Position numbers and translations under genes: made by a program. Positions 52,319-61,204 of a DNA stretch of 64,000 bases are shown one piece after another (within the stretch, counting starts at the first letter, position 1; the number at the start of each line of letters is the position of its first letter). The notes under the pieces were generated by a model. That model was not told where the DNA came from. It did not search any database and saw only the letters and a list, made by a program, of their open reading frames with translations. Source of the stretch: an uncultured Polaribacter sp. (GTDB lineage: Bacteria; Bacteroidota; Bacteroidia; Flavobacteriales; Flavobacteriaceae); contig OX044355.1 in the NCBI GenBank assembly GCA_943846595.1, positions 124,001-188,000 of the forward strand, read 5' to 3'.

Positions 52319-52582
52319 TCAAACAGCAAGGTAAGTAAGGAACAATAACAAGTAAATACTGAGATAAAATAAATAGAAATTTCTAAATTTTTTATATTGA
52401 AGGTTTTCTGGATAGAGATTCCCAAACAGTCCTTTTAATTCTTTCCAAAAAAGCGGTTTGATATTGATGGTCCAACTGTCTGTCTCATAGACGATTTTTC
52501 GAAATTTGCTTCTGTAGTAACCCATCGGAAAACCCCAGGCCACAAAGAAGAAGAATAAGATATTTTTGATACTGAACTCCAT
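52319..52582 (-). CDS. Small membrane protein downstream of the DUF1295 gene
   Basis: 87 residues with hydrophobic stretches at about 6-20 and 67-86, and a central aromatic, basic segment (YYRSKFRKIVYETDSW, KPLFWKELKGLFGNLYP). No family recognised. It begins 6 nt after the DUF1295 gene stop on the same strand, so the pair is probably cotranscribed. Confidence 0.6.
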   Translation of the reverse strand: MEFSIKNILFFFFVAWGFPMGYYRSKFRKIVYETDSWTINIKPLFWKELKGLFGNLYPENLQYKKFRNFYLFYLSIYLLLFLTYLAV

Positions 52583-52588
52583 AATTGT

Positions 52589-53362
52589 TTATTTTTTAGG
52601 AAACCAGGGTAAAAAAGAATTGGTTTTTTTTATATAATCTCTATACAAAGGTTTTGTGTCTTTTAAGGTTTTCTCAAGCAAACTCACTCCTGATACTTTA
52701 ATGATTAGTAAAGTCATTATCATAGCGCCAATTATCTGCCAATAGCTCTCTGAAGCAATACTAAAAATTGCATAACTCCACCAAACGGCAGCATCTCCAA
52801 AATAATTTGGATGCCGGGTATATTTCCAAAATCCACGATCTAAGACCTTCCCTTTATTATTTAGATTTCGTTGAAAGCGCATTAGTTGATAATCTCCGCC
52901 GGCTTCAAAAATAAATCCAACAGTCCATACGAAGATTCCTAAATAATCCAGTGCGTTCAAAGCACCAGAATTCGTACTCGTATGAATTCCTAAAAGCGGC
53001 AGCGATATGATCATAATGAGAGCAGCTTGCAGTAAAAATGTTTGGAAGAAACTTACCCACCAATAGCGATTAGGTCCAAAATTTTTTCGAAACTCCTGAT
53101 ATCTAAAATCCTCTCCTTTTCCATAATTTCTATACGCCAAATAAATCGCAAGCCGTAAGCCCCAAATAGTTACTAAGGACAAAACTAGTAATTTTCTTGC
53201 TGTTAAATTACCAGACATACTGGCATAAAATACATTGATACTAACAAAGCCCAAACCCCAAAAAACATCGATGATACTTGCATTTTTAATAAACACACTC
53301 CAGATCCATAATATAGTAACAAAAGTGAGAATTATTAAAGCGGCTTGAAAAAATAAAATCAT
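52589..53362 (-). CDS. DUF1295 / isoprenylcysteine methyltransferase-like membrane protein
   Basis: 257 residues with about six to seven membrane helices. The conserved family block is DRGFWKYTRHPNYFGDAAVWWSYAIF near 178-203, with the RHPNYFGD cofactor motif shared by steroid 5-alpha-reductase-like and ICMT-like enzymes; VDVFWGLGF-type sequence appears near 33-40. Probably a membrane-embedded reductase or methyltransferase acting on a lipid; substrate unknown. Confidence 0.82.
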   Translation of the reverse strand: MILFFQAALIILTFVTILWIWSVFIKNASIIDVFWGLGFVSINVFYASMSGNLTARKLLVLSLVTIWGLRLAIYLAYRNYGKGEDFRYQEFRKNFGPNRYWWVSFFQTFLLQAALIMIISLPLLGIHTSTNSGALNALDYLGIFVWTVGFIFEAGGDYQLMRFQRNLNNKGKVLDRGFWKYTRHPNYFGDAAVWWSYAIFSIASESYWQIIGAMIMTLLIIKVSGVSLLEKTLKDTKPLYRDYIKKTNSFLPWFPKK

Positions 53363-53542
53363 GAATGGAAATTGTAATTGGTTGATATCTCAAAGATACT
53401 AACTATTCAGCAACTAAAATATGGATATACATAGGGCACTGATTTGTTTTGTTAAGTCAAGAGACTTTGTGGAGCTGTTAGGTCACAATAATATATTCAG
53501 AAAATGACTTTTCGGAACAAGGCCCTAAAGTCATATATATTT

Positions 53543-53564
53543 ATAAAATGGGCATAAAATGGGC
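53543..53564. repeat. Perfect 11-bp tandem repeat
   Basis: ATAAAATGGGC twice, head to tail, in the 291-bp gap between the DUF1295 gene and the lipoprotein gene. Nothing else is visible in that gap. Confidence 0.5.
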
Positions 53565-53653
53565 TACATCTGTTATATTAAAATTGTAATATTAAAGAAA
53601 TAAAAAAATGGAGTCGCTGAACACCAAAACATAGTAGGCAAAAAAATTATATC

Positions 53654-54064
53654 ATGAAAAAAATTATTTATTTTTTAACTATTTCCTTGATAATTATCAG
53701 CTGTAATAGTAAACCAAAAGGAGTCCCAATACCAAGTGAACTCGCAAAAAACGAACAGGTTGTTATTTATTTTGACACGTTTAATGAGGTTATAGATGAG
53801 TATGTTGGAATGATTGAAGATTTAGCGGAAGCTTCTAAAAAAAATGAAGGTGAAACAGATTTTACAAGTACTTTGAGTGCGCTGTCATCAGTAGCCAATT
53901 CAACAATGAAAATAGCTCCTCTATTAGAAAAAATCGAGCAACTTGAAGCCAAAGGGGATATTATGAAAGAAAACCTTACAGAACAAGAAATGCTCGCTTT
54001 TGCAGATACCTACGCTAAGATGTTGTTGAGGATCCAAGAAGCCAGTTTAAAAATGAATAAATAA
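53654..54064 (+). CDS. Small lipoprotein, unknown function
   Basis: 136 residues. The lipoprotein signal is MKKIIYFLTISLIIISCNSK (lipobox IISC). The mature part is almost entirely helical and acidic, with probable coiled-coil stretches (EVIDEYVGMIEDLAEASKKNEGE and LEKIEQLEAKGDIMKENLTEQEMLAFADTYAKMLLR). No family assigned. Likely anchored in the outer or inner membrane facing the periplasm. Stands alone. Confidence 0.7.
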   Translation: MKKIIYFLTISLIIISCNSKPKGVPIPSELAKNEQVVIYFDTFNEVIDEYVGMIEDLAEASKKNEGETDFTSTLSALSSVANSTMKIAPLLEKIEQLEAKGDIMKENLTEQEMLAFADTYAKMLLRIQEASLKMNK

Positions 54065-54171
54065 ATCTTATGTAATAATGCTTTAATTTTAATTTCTAGG
54101 TGGTATTGGTTTAGCATAGTTTGGTCAAAAAAAATACCCCTAGTTTTGCTGTTACTAACGTTGTATCATAC

Positions 54172-54426
54172 ATGACGTTTTATTTTTATAGAATTCACAG
54201 ATCACTTTTTAGAAAGTTCGGATTACTTAGCCATGTCTTTTAATCGCTTCAGGTTCTGCTGCCAATATTTCAAAATGTGATTTTGACGGAAAAATTTAAG
54301 TCAGGGGAAATATTCTCCGAACAACTCACCAGTATTTTATAAGTATTTGCAAGCTTTTTGATCGGAGGTATTTTATTCCAGTTTTCACCATTTGCAAATA
54401 AAAAAGTAACTACTAAAGAAAAATAA
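54172..54426 (+). pseudogene. Probable gene remnant with two in-frame TAA codons
   Basis: A single frame from ATG 54172 to TAA 54424 reads as protein-like sequence interrupted by TAA at 54241 and 54340. The last segment (VFASFLIGGILFQFSPFANKKVTTKEK) looks like the C-terminal membrane helix and basic tail of a membrane protein, and a good terminator follows 30 nt later. No family can be named, and the first segment is weak, so this may be only the tail of a decayed gene. Confidence 0.4.
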
Positions 54427-54455
54427 AAATTCATTCTTCATAATTTTAAACGAAG

Positions 54456-54480
54456 AACCTCCTTTTTAAGGAGGTTTTTT
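54456..54480 (+). terminator. Intrinsic terminator after the gene remnant
   Basis: AACCTCCTT (54456-54464) / AAGGAGGTT (54468-54476), 3-nt loop, then T tract to 54480. A clear + strand terminator without an intact gene in front of it. Confidence 0.8.
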
Positions 54481-54770
54481 ATTTACTACAGATTCTAATT
54501 TTAAATGCAATTGATCTCTGAATATTGAACACGATACCTATATTGTCTAGATCTTTAGTTTGTTTTATATTTATTGATACAACATTATTTTATTCTTGGT
54601 CAGATCAAAGAGTTCGCGTCTTCTTTTCATTTTTACGTCTGTAAAGTCAGGAAATTTTCAGCGCAAAGTATCGTTATATTCTAATCGCGACTAAGATTTC
54701 GTGTTTTAAATAATAATGGGTGTCAGAAATGTCGGCAATATGTCGGCAAAATAAAAGTATCAAAAATGTA
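54481..54770. other. Non-coding gap before the tRNA-Arg terminator
   Basis: 290 bp without a gene. The only structure is a direct repeat ATGTCGGCAA at 54729-54738 and 54740-54749, preceded by a degenerate copy. Similar repeats are found in my memory near tRNA-associated integrases in this family, so a lost mobile-element end is possible but unproven. Confidence 0.35.
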
Positions 54771-54805
54771 AAAACCCTTTAAAATAAGGTGTTTTAAAGG
54801 GTTTT
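54771..54805 (-). terminator. Terminator of tRNA-Arg
   Basis: Perfect 14-bp stem AAAACCCTTTAAAA (54771-54784) / complement (54792-54805), 7-nt loop, just downstream of the tRNA on the minus strand. Confidence 0.75.
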
Positions 54806-54818
54806 CATTCAATATTTG

Positions 54819-54892
54819 TGACCCAGAAGGGATTCGAACCCCCAACCGTCAGAGCCGAAATCTGATATTCTATCCAGTTGAACTACTGGGCC
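54819..54892 (-). tRNA. tRNA-Arg (TCG)
   Basis: 74 nt cloverleaf on the minus strand. The acceptor pairs GGCCCAG/CTGGGTC (one G-U), the D arm is GTTC...GAAT, the anticodon stem TCAGA/TCTGA has loop TTTCGGC (anticodon TCG), and the T arm is GGGGG-TTCGAAT-CCCTT. CCA is not encoded. Confidence 0.92.
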
Positions 54893-54903
54893 TTTTTAAA
54901 ATT

Positions 54904-55356
54904 TTATGGCATTAAATGCTTTTTAACTAACAGCGAAATTAGTTTTCCATCCGCTTGACCAGCAACTTCTTTGGAAACCATTCCCATAACCTTTCCCATG
55001 TCTTTCATTCCAACAGCACCTACCTTCGCAATGGAAGCAACAACAATAGCTTCCAATGCCGCTTCAGACAAAGCTGCAGGTAAAAATTGCTCTAAAATAG
55101 CAATCTCTTCCAATTCTGGGTCGGCCAAATCTTTTCTATCCTGTGCTAAGAAAATGGCAGCACTGTCTTTTCTTTGTTTTACTTGCTTCTGAATGATCTT
55201 CATTGCCTGCGCTTCAGAGAGCTCCTCAGCAGCACCTGTTTCAGTACTGGCTAATAAAAAAGCAGCTTTTACGGCTCTTAACGCACGCAAAGCAAGCGCA
55301 TTTTTAGCCTTCATGGCTACTTTCATTTGATCCATTACCTGTTGCTGCAAACTCAT
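54904..55356 (-). CDS. GatB/YqeY domain protein
   Basis: 150 residues, the stand-alone YqeY family, homologous to the tRNA-binding tail of the amidotransferase subunit GatB. Visible features are a helical N-terminus (MDQMKVAMKAKNALALRALRAVKAAF) and VGAVGMKDMGKVMGMVSKEVAGQADGKLISLLVKKHL at the C-terminus. A role with tRNA is inferred from the domain; the cellular function is not established. It lies 12 nt upstream of tRNA-Arg on the same strand and may share its transcript. Confidence 0.92.
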   Translation of the reverse strand: MSLQQQVMDQMKVAMKAKNALALRALRAVKAAFLLASTETGAAEELSEAQAMKIIQKQVKQRKDSAAIFLAQDRKDLADPELEEIAILEQFLPAALSEAALEAIVVASIAKVGAVGMKDMGKVMGMVSKEVAGQADGKLISLLVKKHLMP

Positions 55357-55390
55357 ATTTTTCTTTTTTTAATTGTTCAAAGATACGAAC

Positions 55391-55846
55391 TCAATGCCAT
55401 TTTTTAGGTTTCTTTAGGTACAAAAAATACTTTTCATAGTCAATAATCGCTTTTCCTTTCTCCAAAACATCCGCCCCAATAATTCCATGCACCTCTTTTC
55501 CATGGTGTTGCGTTAAAGCAGTGTTTACATGCGCTAAATTAAACAAAACCAAATGGCAATTTTTATGTTGCCAAGCACCAATTTTAAGAGCATTATTCTC
55601 GGATTGTAGTGTTTCCATGTCTGTAGCACCCGCACCAGCAGCTTTCGTTTCACTTTCATGCGCCTCCAAATTAAAAAAAGCGATTAAATCTAATCCTACA
55701 CAAGAGTTGGAAGCACCCGTATCTAAAATAAAACGCCCTTGTACTCCATTTATAGAAGCTTTGAGTTCTAAATGATTTGTGGACATTTTCTTCAATTTAA
55801 TTTTTAGGTAGTTCTTTTTCTTAAGTATCTTTTTTAAACTTGCCAT
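55391..55846 (-). CDS. Retropepsin-like aspartic protease
   Basis: 151 residues, one retropepsin-type domain. The active-site motif is D42-T43-G44 in GRFILDTGASNSCVG, and the second conserved Gly region is HGIIGADVLEKGKAIIDYEKYFLYL. A dimer would be needed for a complete active site. I kept the start at 55846 because the N-terminal LKKILKKKNYLKIKLKK matches what I recall in relatives; ATG 55786 is the alternative. Cytoplasmic, no signal peptide. Divergent from tatD. Confidence 0.85.
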   Translation of the reverse strand: MASLKKILKKKNYLKIKLKKMSTNHLELKASINGVQGRFILDTGASNSCVGLDLIAFFNLEAHESETKAAGAGATDMETLQSENNALKIGAWQHKNCHLVLFNLAHVNTALTQHHGKEVHGIIGADVLEKGKAIIDYEKYFLYLKKPKKWH

Positions 55847-55852
55847 TTACTG

Positions 55853-55860
55853 TATTTTTG
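55853..55860 (+). promoter_or_regulatory. -7 box of tatD
   Basis: TATTTTTG matches TAnnTTTG. It lies inside the upstream in-frame extension of tatD, so transcription begins downstream of ATG 55840 and the real start is 55894. Confidence 0.55.
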
Positions 55861-55893
55861 CACGATAGATCGTTTGACAAAAATACATTTTTA

Positions 55894-56658
55894 ATGATTA
55901 CGGATACACATACTCATTTATATTCTGAACAATTTGATGCGGACCGAGCTGCTATGATGCAACGCGCTAAAGACGCTGGTGTATCTCGTTTTTTTATTCC
56001 AGCGATAGACAGTAGCTATACTAAAAGGATGTTCGACTTAGAGAAAAAATACCCCAACGAGGTGTTTCTAATGATGGGCTTACACCCTACTTCAGTGAAA
56101 GAAAACTACAAAGAAGAATTGGCACAGGTAAAAACATGGATTGATCAACGAAACTTTTTTGCCATCGGTGAAATTGGAATCGATTTGTACTGGGACAAAA
56201 CCTTTCTAGAACAACAAAAAGTTGCTTTTAGAACACAAATACAATGGGCAAAAGAAAAGAAGCTACCCATTGTAATTCACTGTAGAGAAGCCTTTGATGA
56301 AATTTTTGAAGTTTTAGAAACTGAAAAGGGAGCTGATTTGTTCGGGATTTTTCATTGTTTTTCTGGTACCTTGCAGCAGGCAAAAAAAGCTATTTCTTAC
56401 AATATGAAACTAGGCATTGGCGGCGTAGTTACTTTTAAAAATGGTAAAATAGATACTTTTATAAACGAAATTGATATCCAACACATTGTATTAGAAACCG
56501 ATGCGCCTTATTTATCACCAGTACCTTATCGAGGAAAAAGAAATGAAAGCAGCTATATTACAACGATCATCGATAAGATGGTGGACCTCTATGGTTTGTC
56601 TTTCAATGAAATTGCAGCAATGACAACACAAAATTCAAAAGCCGTCTTTGGAATCTAA
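55894..56658 (+). CDS. tatD: TatD-family metal-dependent hydrolase (DNase)
   Basis: 254 residues, TIM-barrel amidohydrolase-like nuclease. Metal ligands are visible as H6 and H8 (MITDTHTHLYSEQFD), E in AIGEIGIDLYWD, H in PIVIHCREAF and IFHCFSGT, and D in LETDAPYLSPVPYRGKRNES. Family members degrade DNA, with proposed repair and quality-control roles. ATG 55894 was chosen over 55840 because the family starts at the THTH motif and the promoter box falls between the two. Overlaps ogt by 11 nt. Confidence 0.94.
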   Translation: MITDTHTHLYSEQFDADRAAMMQRAKDAGVSRFFIPAIDSSYTKRMFDLEKKYPNEVFLMMGLHPTSVKENYKEELAQVKTWIDQRNFFAIGEIGIDLYWDKTFLEQQKVAFRTQIQWAKEKKLPIVIHCREAFDEIFEVLETEKGADLFGIFHCFSGTLQQAKKAISYNMKLGIGGVVTFKNGKIDTFINEIDIQHIVLETDAPYLSPVPYRGKRNESSYITTIIDKMVDLYGLSFNEIAAMTTQNSKAVFGI

Positions 56659-57127
56659 AACAGCATACTACAAAACCCCAATAGGAACGGCAAAAATTAT
56701 TGGCGATGAAAACGGCATTCAATCAATTGTAGTAATAGATGATGCTATTGAAACCTCCACAAGTGTCCCTGAATGTTTACAAGTATGCGTTGCCCAATTG
56801 CAAGAATATTTTGAAGGAACTAGAGATCATTTCGACTTAACGGTGAATCCAAAAGGAACTCCTTTTCAAATAAAAGTATGGAAATCTTTGCTGAAAATTG
56901 GCTACGGAGAAACAAAAAGTTATTTAGCACAGAGCAAAATACTTGGAGATGTAAAAGCCATTCGCGCCATAGCTGCTGCCAATGGCAAAAATCCAATTTG
57001 GATCATCATTCCTTGTCATCGTGTAATTGGCTCCGACGGATCACTAACAGGCTATGCTGGAGGTGTATGGCGTAAAAAATGGCTTTTAGATCACGAAAAC
57101 CCCGTAAAACAGCAATCCCTTTTTTAA
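56648..57127 (+). CDS. ogt: Methylated-DNA--protein-cysteine methyltransferase
   Basis: Suicide repair protein that removes O6-methylguanine. 159 residues: the alkyl-acceptor C123 in IIPCHRVIG, the helix-turn-helix GETKSYLAQSKILGDVKAIRAIAAANGKNPI, and the C-terminal GYAGGVWRKKWLLDHE. The start is a TTG lying 11 nt inside the end of tatD; it gives a natural N-terminus (ESKTAYYKTPIGTAKI), and no ATG lies nearby in frame. This is a second example in the window of an overlapping TTG start. Confidence 0.93.
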   Translation: MESKTAYYKTPIGTAKIIGDENGIQSIVVIDDAIETSTSVPECLQVCVAQLQEYFEGTRDHFDLTVNPKGTPFQIKVWKSLLKIGYGETKSYLAQSKILGDVKAIRAIAAANGKNPIWIIIPCHRVIGSDGSLTGYAGGVWRKKWLLDHENPVKQQSLF

Positions 57128-57177
57128 TCTTCTAAATATTAAAAAAGCAAATTCAACGTTAGTATTCTAAATACGAG

Positions 57178-60100
57178 ATGAATAAAAATTTATTGTTATT
57201 ACTACTACTGTTTATTGGATCGACGATCCAAGGACAAAAAGTATCTAACGAATTTATAACAAAGACATTTCGCATTCAAAAAGACAGCGTTCAAATAGAT
57301 ACGATCCCCATCAATTCGCAACGTTTTAAAGTGCGAAACAAGTTTCAAAAAAGAATCAATTCGCAAGAATATCAGATCGATTTTTTAAAGGCAATTTTAG
57401 TAATTGATGCTGAAAAATATCCTGAAATTACAGTCGAATATTTTCGATTCCCGGAATTTGTCACTAAAGAGTATACTCCCTTTGATAAAAAATTGATAGT
57501 CCCTAATAATATAAATACGGGACCATTGTACAGTTTTACAACGACTAAAAAAACAAGCGATATTCAACTTTTTGAAGGGTTAAAAACCAAAGGTTTTTTA
57601 ACCCGAGGGGTTACTTCTGGAAACAATCAGAATACAGTAACCAACTCAGCATTGGATTTAGAAATATCCGGTAAAATATCAAGTTCGGTAAGCCTCAGAG
57701 CCAATATTTTCGATACCAACATTCCATTACAAGAAAACGGGTATTCCCAAAATATTACGGACTTCGATCGAATATTCATTGAATTGTATAGTGACAATTG
57801 GCGCGTAAAAGCAGGAGACATCCGATTGCAAAATCAGGAGAGCTACTTCTTAAATTTTAACAAGCAAATTGCAGGTTTACAAGTAGCAGCAACTCTAAAT
57901 GAAAATATAAACATTGCCGCATCGGGAGCAGTTTCTAGAGGGAAATTTAACACTTTTACAGTCGTTGGTGTTGAGGGAAACCAAGGGCCATACAAAATTA
58001 TGGGCCCCAACAACGAGCCTGCTATTGTTATGATTGCTGGCAGTGAAAGTGTATATGTAAATGGCGTGCTTCTTGAAGCGGGCGAAAACAAAGCCTATAC
58101 GATCGATTATAACTTGTCAGAAATTACCTTTAACACCACCTTTCCCATTACCAATGACATGCGTATTTGGATTGAATTTCAATATTCCGATCGAAATTAC
58201 ACACGATTTATAACCTATGAAGAAGTCAACTATAGCAGTGAAAAACTAAATGTAAGTGGTTATTTTTACAGTGAAAATGACGCAAAGAACCAACCCTTAC
58301 AACAGGTATTGTCAGAAAAACAAAAACAAATATTAGCCAATGCGGGAAACAATACCGATTTGATGTTTTCGGAAAGCGCTTTTATAGACACCTACAATGA
58401 AAACAAAGTATTGTACAAAAAAGTTGTAGACGGTGGAAATGAAGTTTTTGAATATTCAACCGATGCAACGGAGGAACTCTATACGGTAACATTTACAAAT
58501 GTAGGGATGAACAATGGGGATTACAACCTTCTGAGAACCGTAGCTTCAGGTCCGATTTTCGAATATGTAGGTGCTCAATTGGGAAATTACAGCCCTATTA
58601 TAAAGCTAATTGCTCCCTCTAAAGTTCAGGTTTTTGTTGTAAAAACAGACTATAACCCTTCGGAAAAAACAAGGTTCAATTCAGAAATAGCAGTTAGTAA
58701 TAATGATGCGAATTTATTTTCTAGCATCGACGACAATCAAAATACTGCGATTGCAGCAAAAGTGGGTTGGCAACAAATATTAATTGATAAAAAGTGGCAG
58801 TTAAAAAGTGACATTAATCACGAGTATGTGCAACAAAACTTCAATACAGAACAAGGATGGGAGCCTGTAGAATTTAATAGAGATTGGAATATTTTAACGA
58901 ACAATGCTACAAAAAACTACTTTCAATCCGCATTTACACTTCAGAATAAAAAAGCGGATTTTATTGCATATCGCTATAACAGCTTGAGGTATAACAACGC
59001 TTTTAAAGGAAATAAACATGAAATTATATCCAAACTCAAATTTGATAAAACGAATTTCTCAACGGAGATAAGTCTACTAGAAAATACTTCTTCGATAGAA
59101 GACAATTCCTTTTTCAGAGCGAGAGCGACTTTAGACCACTACTTTTCGAGCAGTTGGGTGGGTGCTTTTACAAACGCAGAAATAAACGACAGAAAAAACA
59201 GCAACCAAGAATACATTAACACCAGTCATCGGTTTAAAGAATACGAGGCGTACCTGGGGATTGGAGATACCGCAAAGGTTTTTGGGAAATTTGGAGTTAA
59301 CTTTAGAAATAACGACAGTATCAAATCGAATCGGTTTACAGAAATTAATAACCGAAAAACAATCTACCTCAACTCGAAATTAGTCGACACCAAAAAGACA
59401 AACTTGTCGGTCTATGCGAATTATAGAATTACAGAAAATAATTTCACTTCAGATAAAAAATCTTTAAACTCTAAAATCGTATATCACCAAAAGTTACTGA
59501 ATGATTTCGTAAACCTAAAGATCTCTTATGAAACTTCTTCAGGTAATGTTGCTCGGCAAGATTACATCTATGTGAAAACAGAAATTGGTCAAGGTTTTTA
59601 TACCTGGATCGATTACAATAATGACAGTGTGCAGGATTTTGATGAATTCGAAATCGCACAGTTTCAAGACCAAGCCAATTACTTAAGAATTCCTCTACCA
59701 AACTTGCGCTTTATTGCAACTCAACGTGCTAAATGGCAACAATCGATAGGGATTAATTTTGCACAATGGAAAGGCAAAAATGGTTTTAAAAAGTTGTTTT
59801 CTCATTGGAGTAATCAAACTTTTTTAGTAACCGATAACGAACAGGAACGCATAGGGAGTTCTTTTAATTTCAATCCTTTTGATTTTGATGAAAATAAACT
59901 AATTGGCCTGAATTACAATTTTAGAAATCAACTTTATTTTAATCGAAACCTACAAAAATACAGCACCACTTTTACGGTTGGAAATTCGAAGAACTTGCAA
60001 CAATATTTTATAGGAAATCAAGAAAACACTCTCCAACAGACACAAGTAGACTTTAACCACAAATTTTCGGATTTCTGGTTGCTTGATTTGATGGTAAAGC

Positions 60101-60552
60101 GGTCTGAAAATAATTTGAAAACAGAAAATTTCAACAACCGAAATTATGAAATTATCGCAAAAGAAATACAACCAAAAATCTCATTTTCATATCATAATAA
60201 TCATCGTTTTTCTGCTTTTTACCATTTTAAAAACAAAGTAAATACCTTGGAAGATTTTGAGTCTTTAAACCAGCAGAAATTTGGATTGGATTATTTTCAC
60301 ATCAGTAAAAAGAAAAATCGAATAAGTGCAAATGCCACGGTTTTTTTAAACGCCTTTACTGGAAATATAAATACGCCTGTTGCTTACCAAATGTTAGAAG
60401 GCTTACAGCCAGGAAAAAATTATACTTGGAACTTACTTTACAGTCAGAAACTAAATGCTTTTCTAAACTTAAATGTAAGCTACTTGGGAAGAAAAAGTGA
60501 AAATTCGAAAACAATTCACACAGGAAGTATTCAACTAAAAGCACTTTTTTAG
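57178..60552 (+). CDS. Large outer-membrane or surface protein, function unknown
   Basis: 1124 residues with signal peptide MNKNLLLLLLLFIGSTIQG. The N-terminal third is beta-rich (LYSDNWRVKAGDIRLQNQESYFLNF near 198-223). A domain follows near 270-345 that resembles the VYVNGVLLEAGENKAYTIDYNLSEITFN and YSDRNYTRF pattern of large Bacteroidota cell-surface proteins. An acidic calcium-type loop lies near 820 (DYNNDSVQDFDEFE). The last 300 residues alternate strands with aromatic ends, finishing IHTGSIQLKALF, consistent with an outer-membrane barrel. No type IX sorting domain. I cannot assign a function; a transport, assembly or adhesion role is possible. Confidence 0.75.
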   Translation: MNKNLLLLLLLFIGSTIQGQKVSNEFITKTFRIQKDSVQIDTIPINSQRFKVRNKFQKRINSQEYQIDFLKAILVIDAEKYPEITVEYFRFPEFVTKEYTPFDKKLIVPNNINTGPLYSFTTTKKTSDIQLFEGLKTKGFLTRGVTSGNNQNTVTNSALDLEISGKISSSVSLRANIFDTNIPLQENGYSQNITDFDRIFIELYSDNWRVKAGDIRLQNQESYFLNFNKQIAGLQVAATLNENINIAASGAVSRGKFNTFTVVGVEGNQGPYKIMGPNNEPAIVMIAGSESVYVNGVLLEAGENKAYTIDYNLSEITFNTTFPITNDMRIWIEFQYSDRNYTRFITYEEVNYSSEKLNVSGYFYSENDAKNQPLQQVLSEKQKQILANAGNNTDLMFSESAFIDTYNENKVLYKKVVDGGNEVFEYSTDATEELYTVTFTNVGMNNGDYNLLRTVASGPIFEYVGAQLGNYSPIIKLIAPSKVQVFVVKTDYNPSEKTRFNSEIAVSNNDANLFSSIDDNQNTAIAAKVGWQQILIDKKWQLKSDINHEYVQQNFNTEQGWEPVEFNRDWNILTNNATKNYFQSAFTLQNKKADFIAYRYNSLRYNNAFKGNKHEIISKLKFDKTNFSTEISLLENTSSIEDNSFFRARATLDHYFSSSWVGAFTNAEINDRKNSNQEYINTSHRFKEYEAYLGIGDTAKVFGKFGVNFRNNDSIKSNRFTEINNRKTIYLNSKLVDTKKTNLSVYANYRITENNFTSDKKSLNSKIVYHQKLLNDFVNLKISYETSSGNVARQDYIYVKTEIGQGFYTWIDYNNDSVQDFDEFEIAQFQDQANYLRIPLPNLRFIATQRAKWQQSIGINFAQWKGKNGFKKLFSHWSNQTFLVTDNEQERIGSSFNFNPFDFDENKLIGLNYNFRNQLYFNRNLQKYSTTFTVGNSKNLQQYFIGNQENTLQQTQVDFNHKFSDFWLLDLMVKRSENNLKTENFNNRNYEIIAKEIQPKISFSYHNNHRFSAFYHFKNKVNTLEDFESLNQQKFGLDYFHISKKKNRISANATVFLNAFTGNINTPVAYQMLEGLQPGKNYTWNLLYSQKLNAFLNLNVSYLGRKSENSKTIHTGSIQLKALF

Positions 60553-60606
60553 TTTTTTTGGTACACTTGTTGACGCCTAAATGATGCACAAAAAAAATGA
60601 AGAAAA

Positions 60607-61164
60607 ATGAAAAAATACACCTTATTTATTTGCCTATTCGTTAGCGGACTTGCACTTGGTCAAGAAGCAGCAACAGAAAAAACACCTGAATTTCCTCAGG
60701 ATGTAAACAAAAAACATGAAGTAAAAATTAATGGATTGAACTTGCTTGCCTTTGAATGGTTAGATGTTTCTTATGAGTACCTAATAAATGAAGAATCTTC
60801 TTTTGGAATTGCTGGACTGTTAGCTATTAATGAAAGTGAAGTACTCAATTATTATAGAAAATCCTCTTTAACTTCTTTTTACAGAAGATATTTTTCAAAC
60901 TATTATGCAAGAGGTTTTTTTGTAGAAGGTTTTGGCATGTTGCACACCTATGAGAATGAAACGTTTGATTTTAATGGAAGTGGTAACTAAAGGCAAGAAG
61001 ATCAAACCGATTTTGCCGTTGGAATTTCTATCGGAGGAAAATTTACAACCAAAAAAGGATTTACAGCCGAGATCTATTTAGGAATTGGAAGAAACTTAGG
61101 AGGGAACAACAGTTCTATTGAGGCAGTAGGTAGAGGAGGAATCTCACTTGGCTATCGATTTTAA
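60607..61164 (+). pseudogene. DUF3575-like outer-membrane protein gene with one in-frame TAA
   Basis: The ATG at 60607 opens a frame with signal peptide MKKYTLFICLFVSGLALG, then VKINGLNLLAFEWLDVSYEYLINEESSFGIAGLL, running to TAA at 60988-60990. The same frame continues for 57 codons (DFAVGISIGGKFTTKKGFTAEIYLGIGRNLGG ... GGISLGYRF) to a normal stop at 61162. The continuation matches the end of the intact neighbour (ALGISFGAKYVSESGFLVDAYVGIARNL ... VGVNVGWKF), so only one codon disables the gene. The first part alone (127 residues) would lack the last barrel strands. Sequencing error or readthrough are alternatives. Confidence 0.85.
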
Positions 61165-61204
61165 GTCATCTTATTTTTGTAAATTTGATGAAAAATAAGA
61201 TTAT

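Noticed and set aside
55840..55893. Upstream ATG extension of tatD
   Set aside because: A promoter box lies within it and the family begins at the THTH metal motif.
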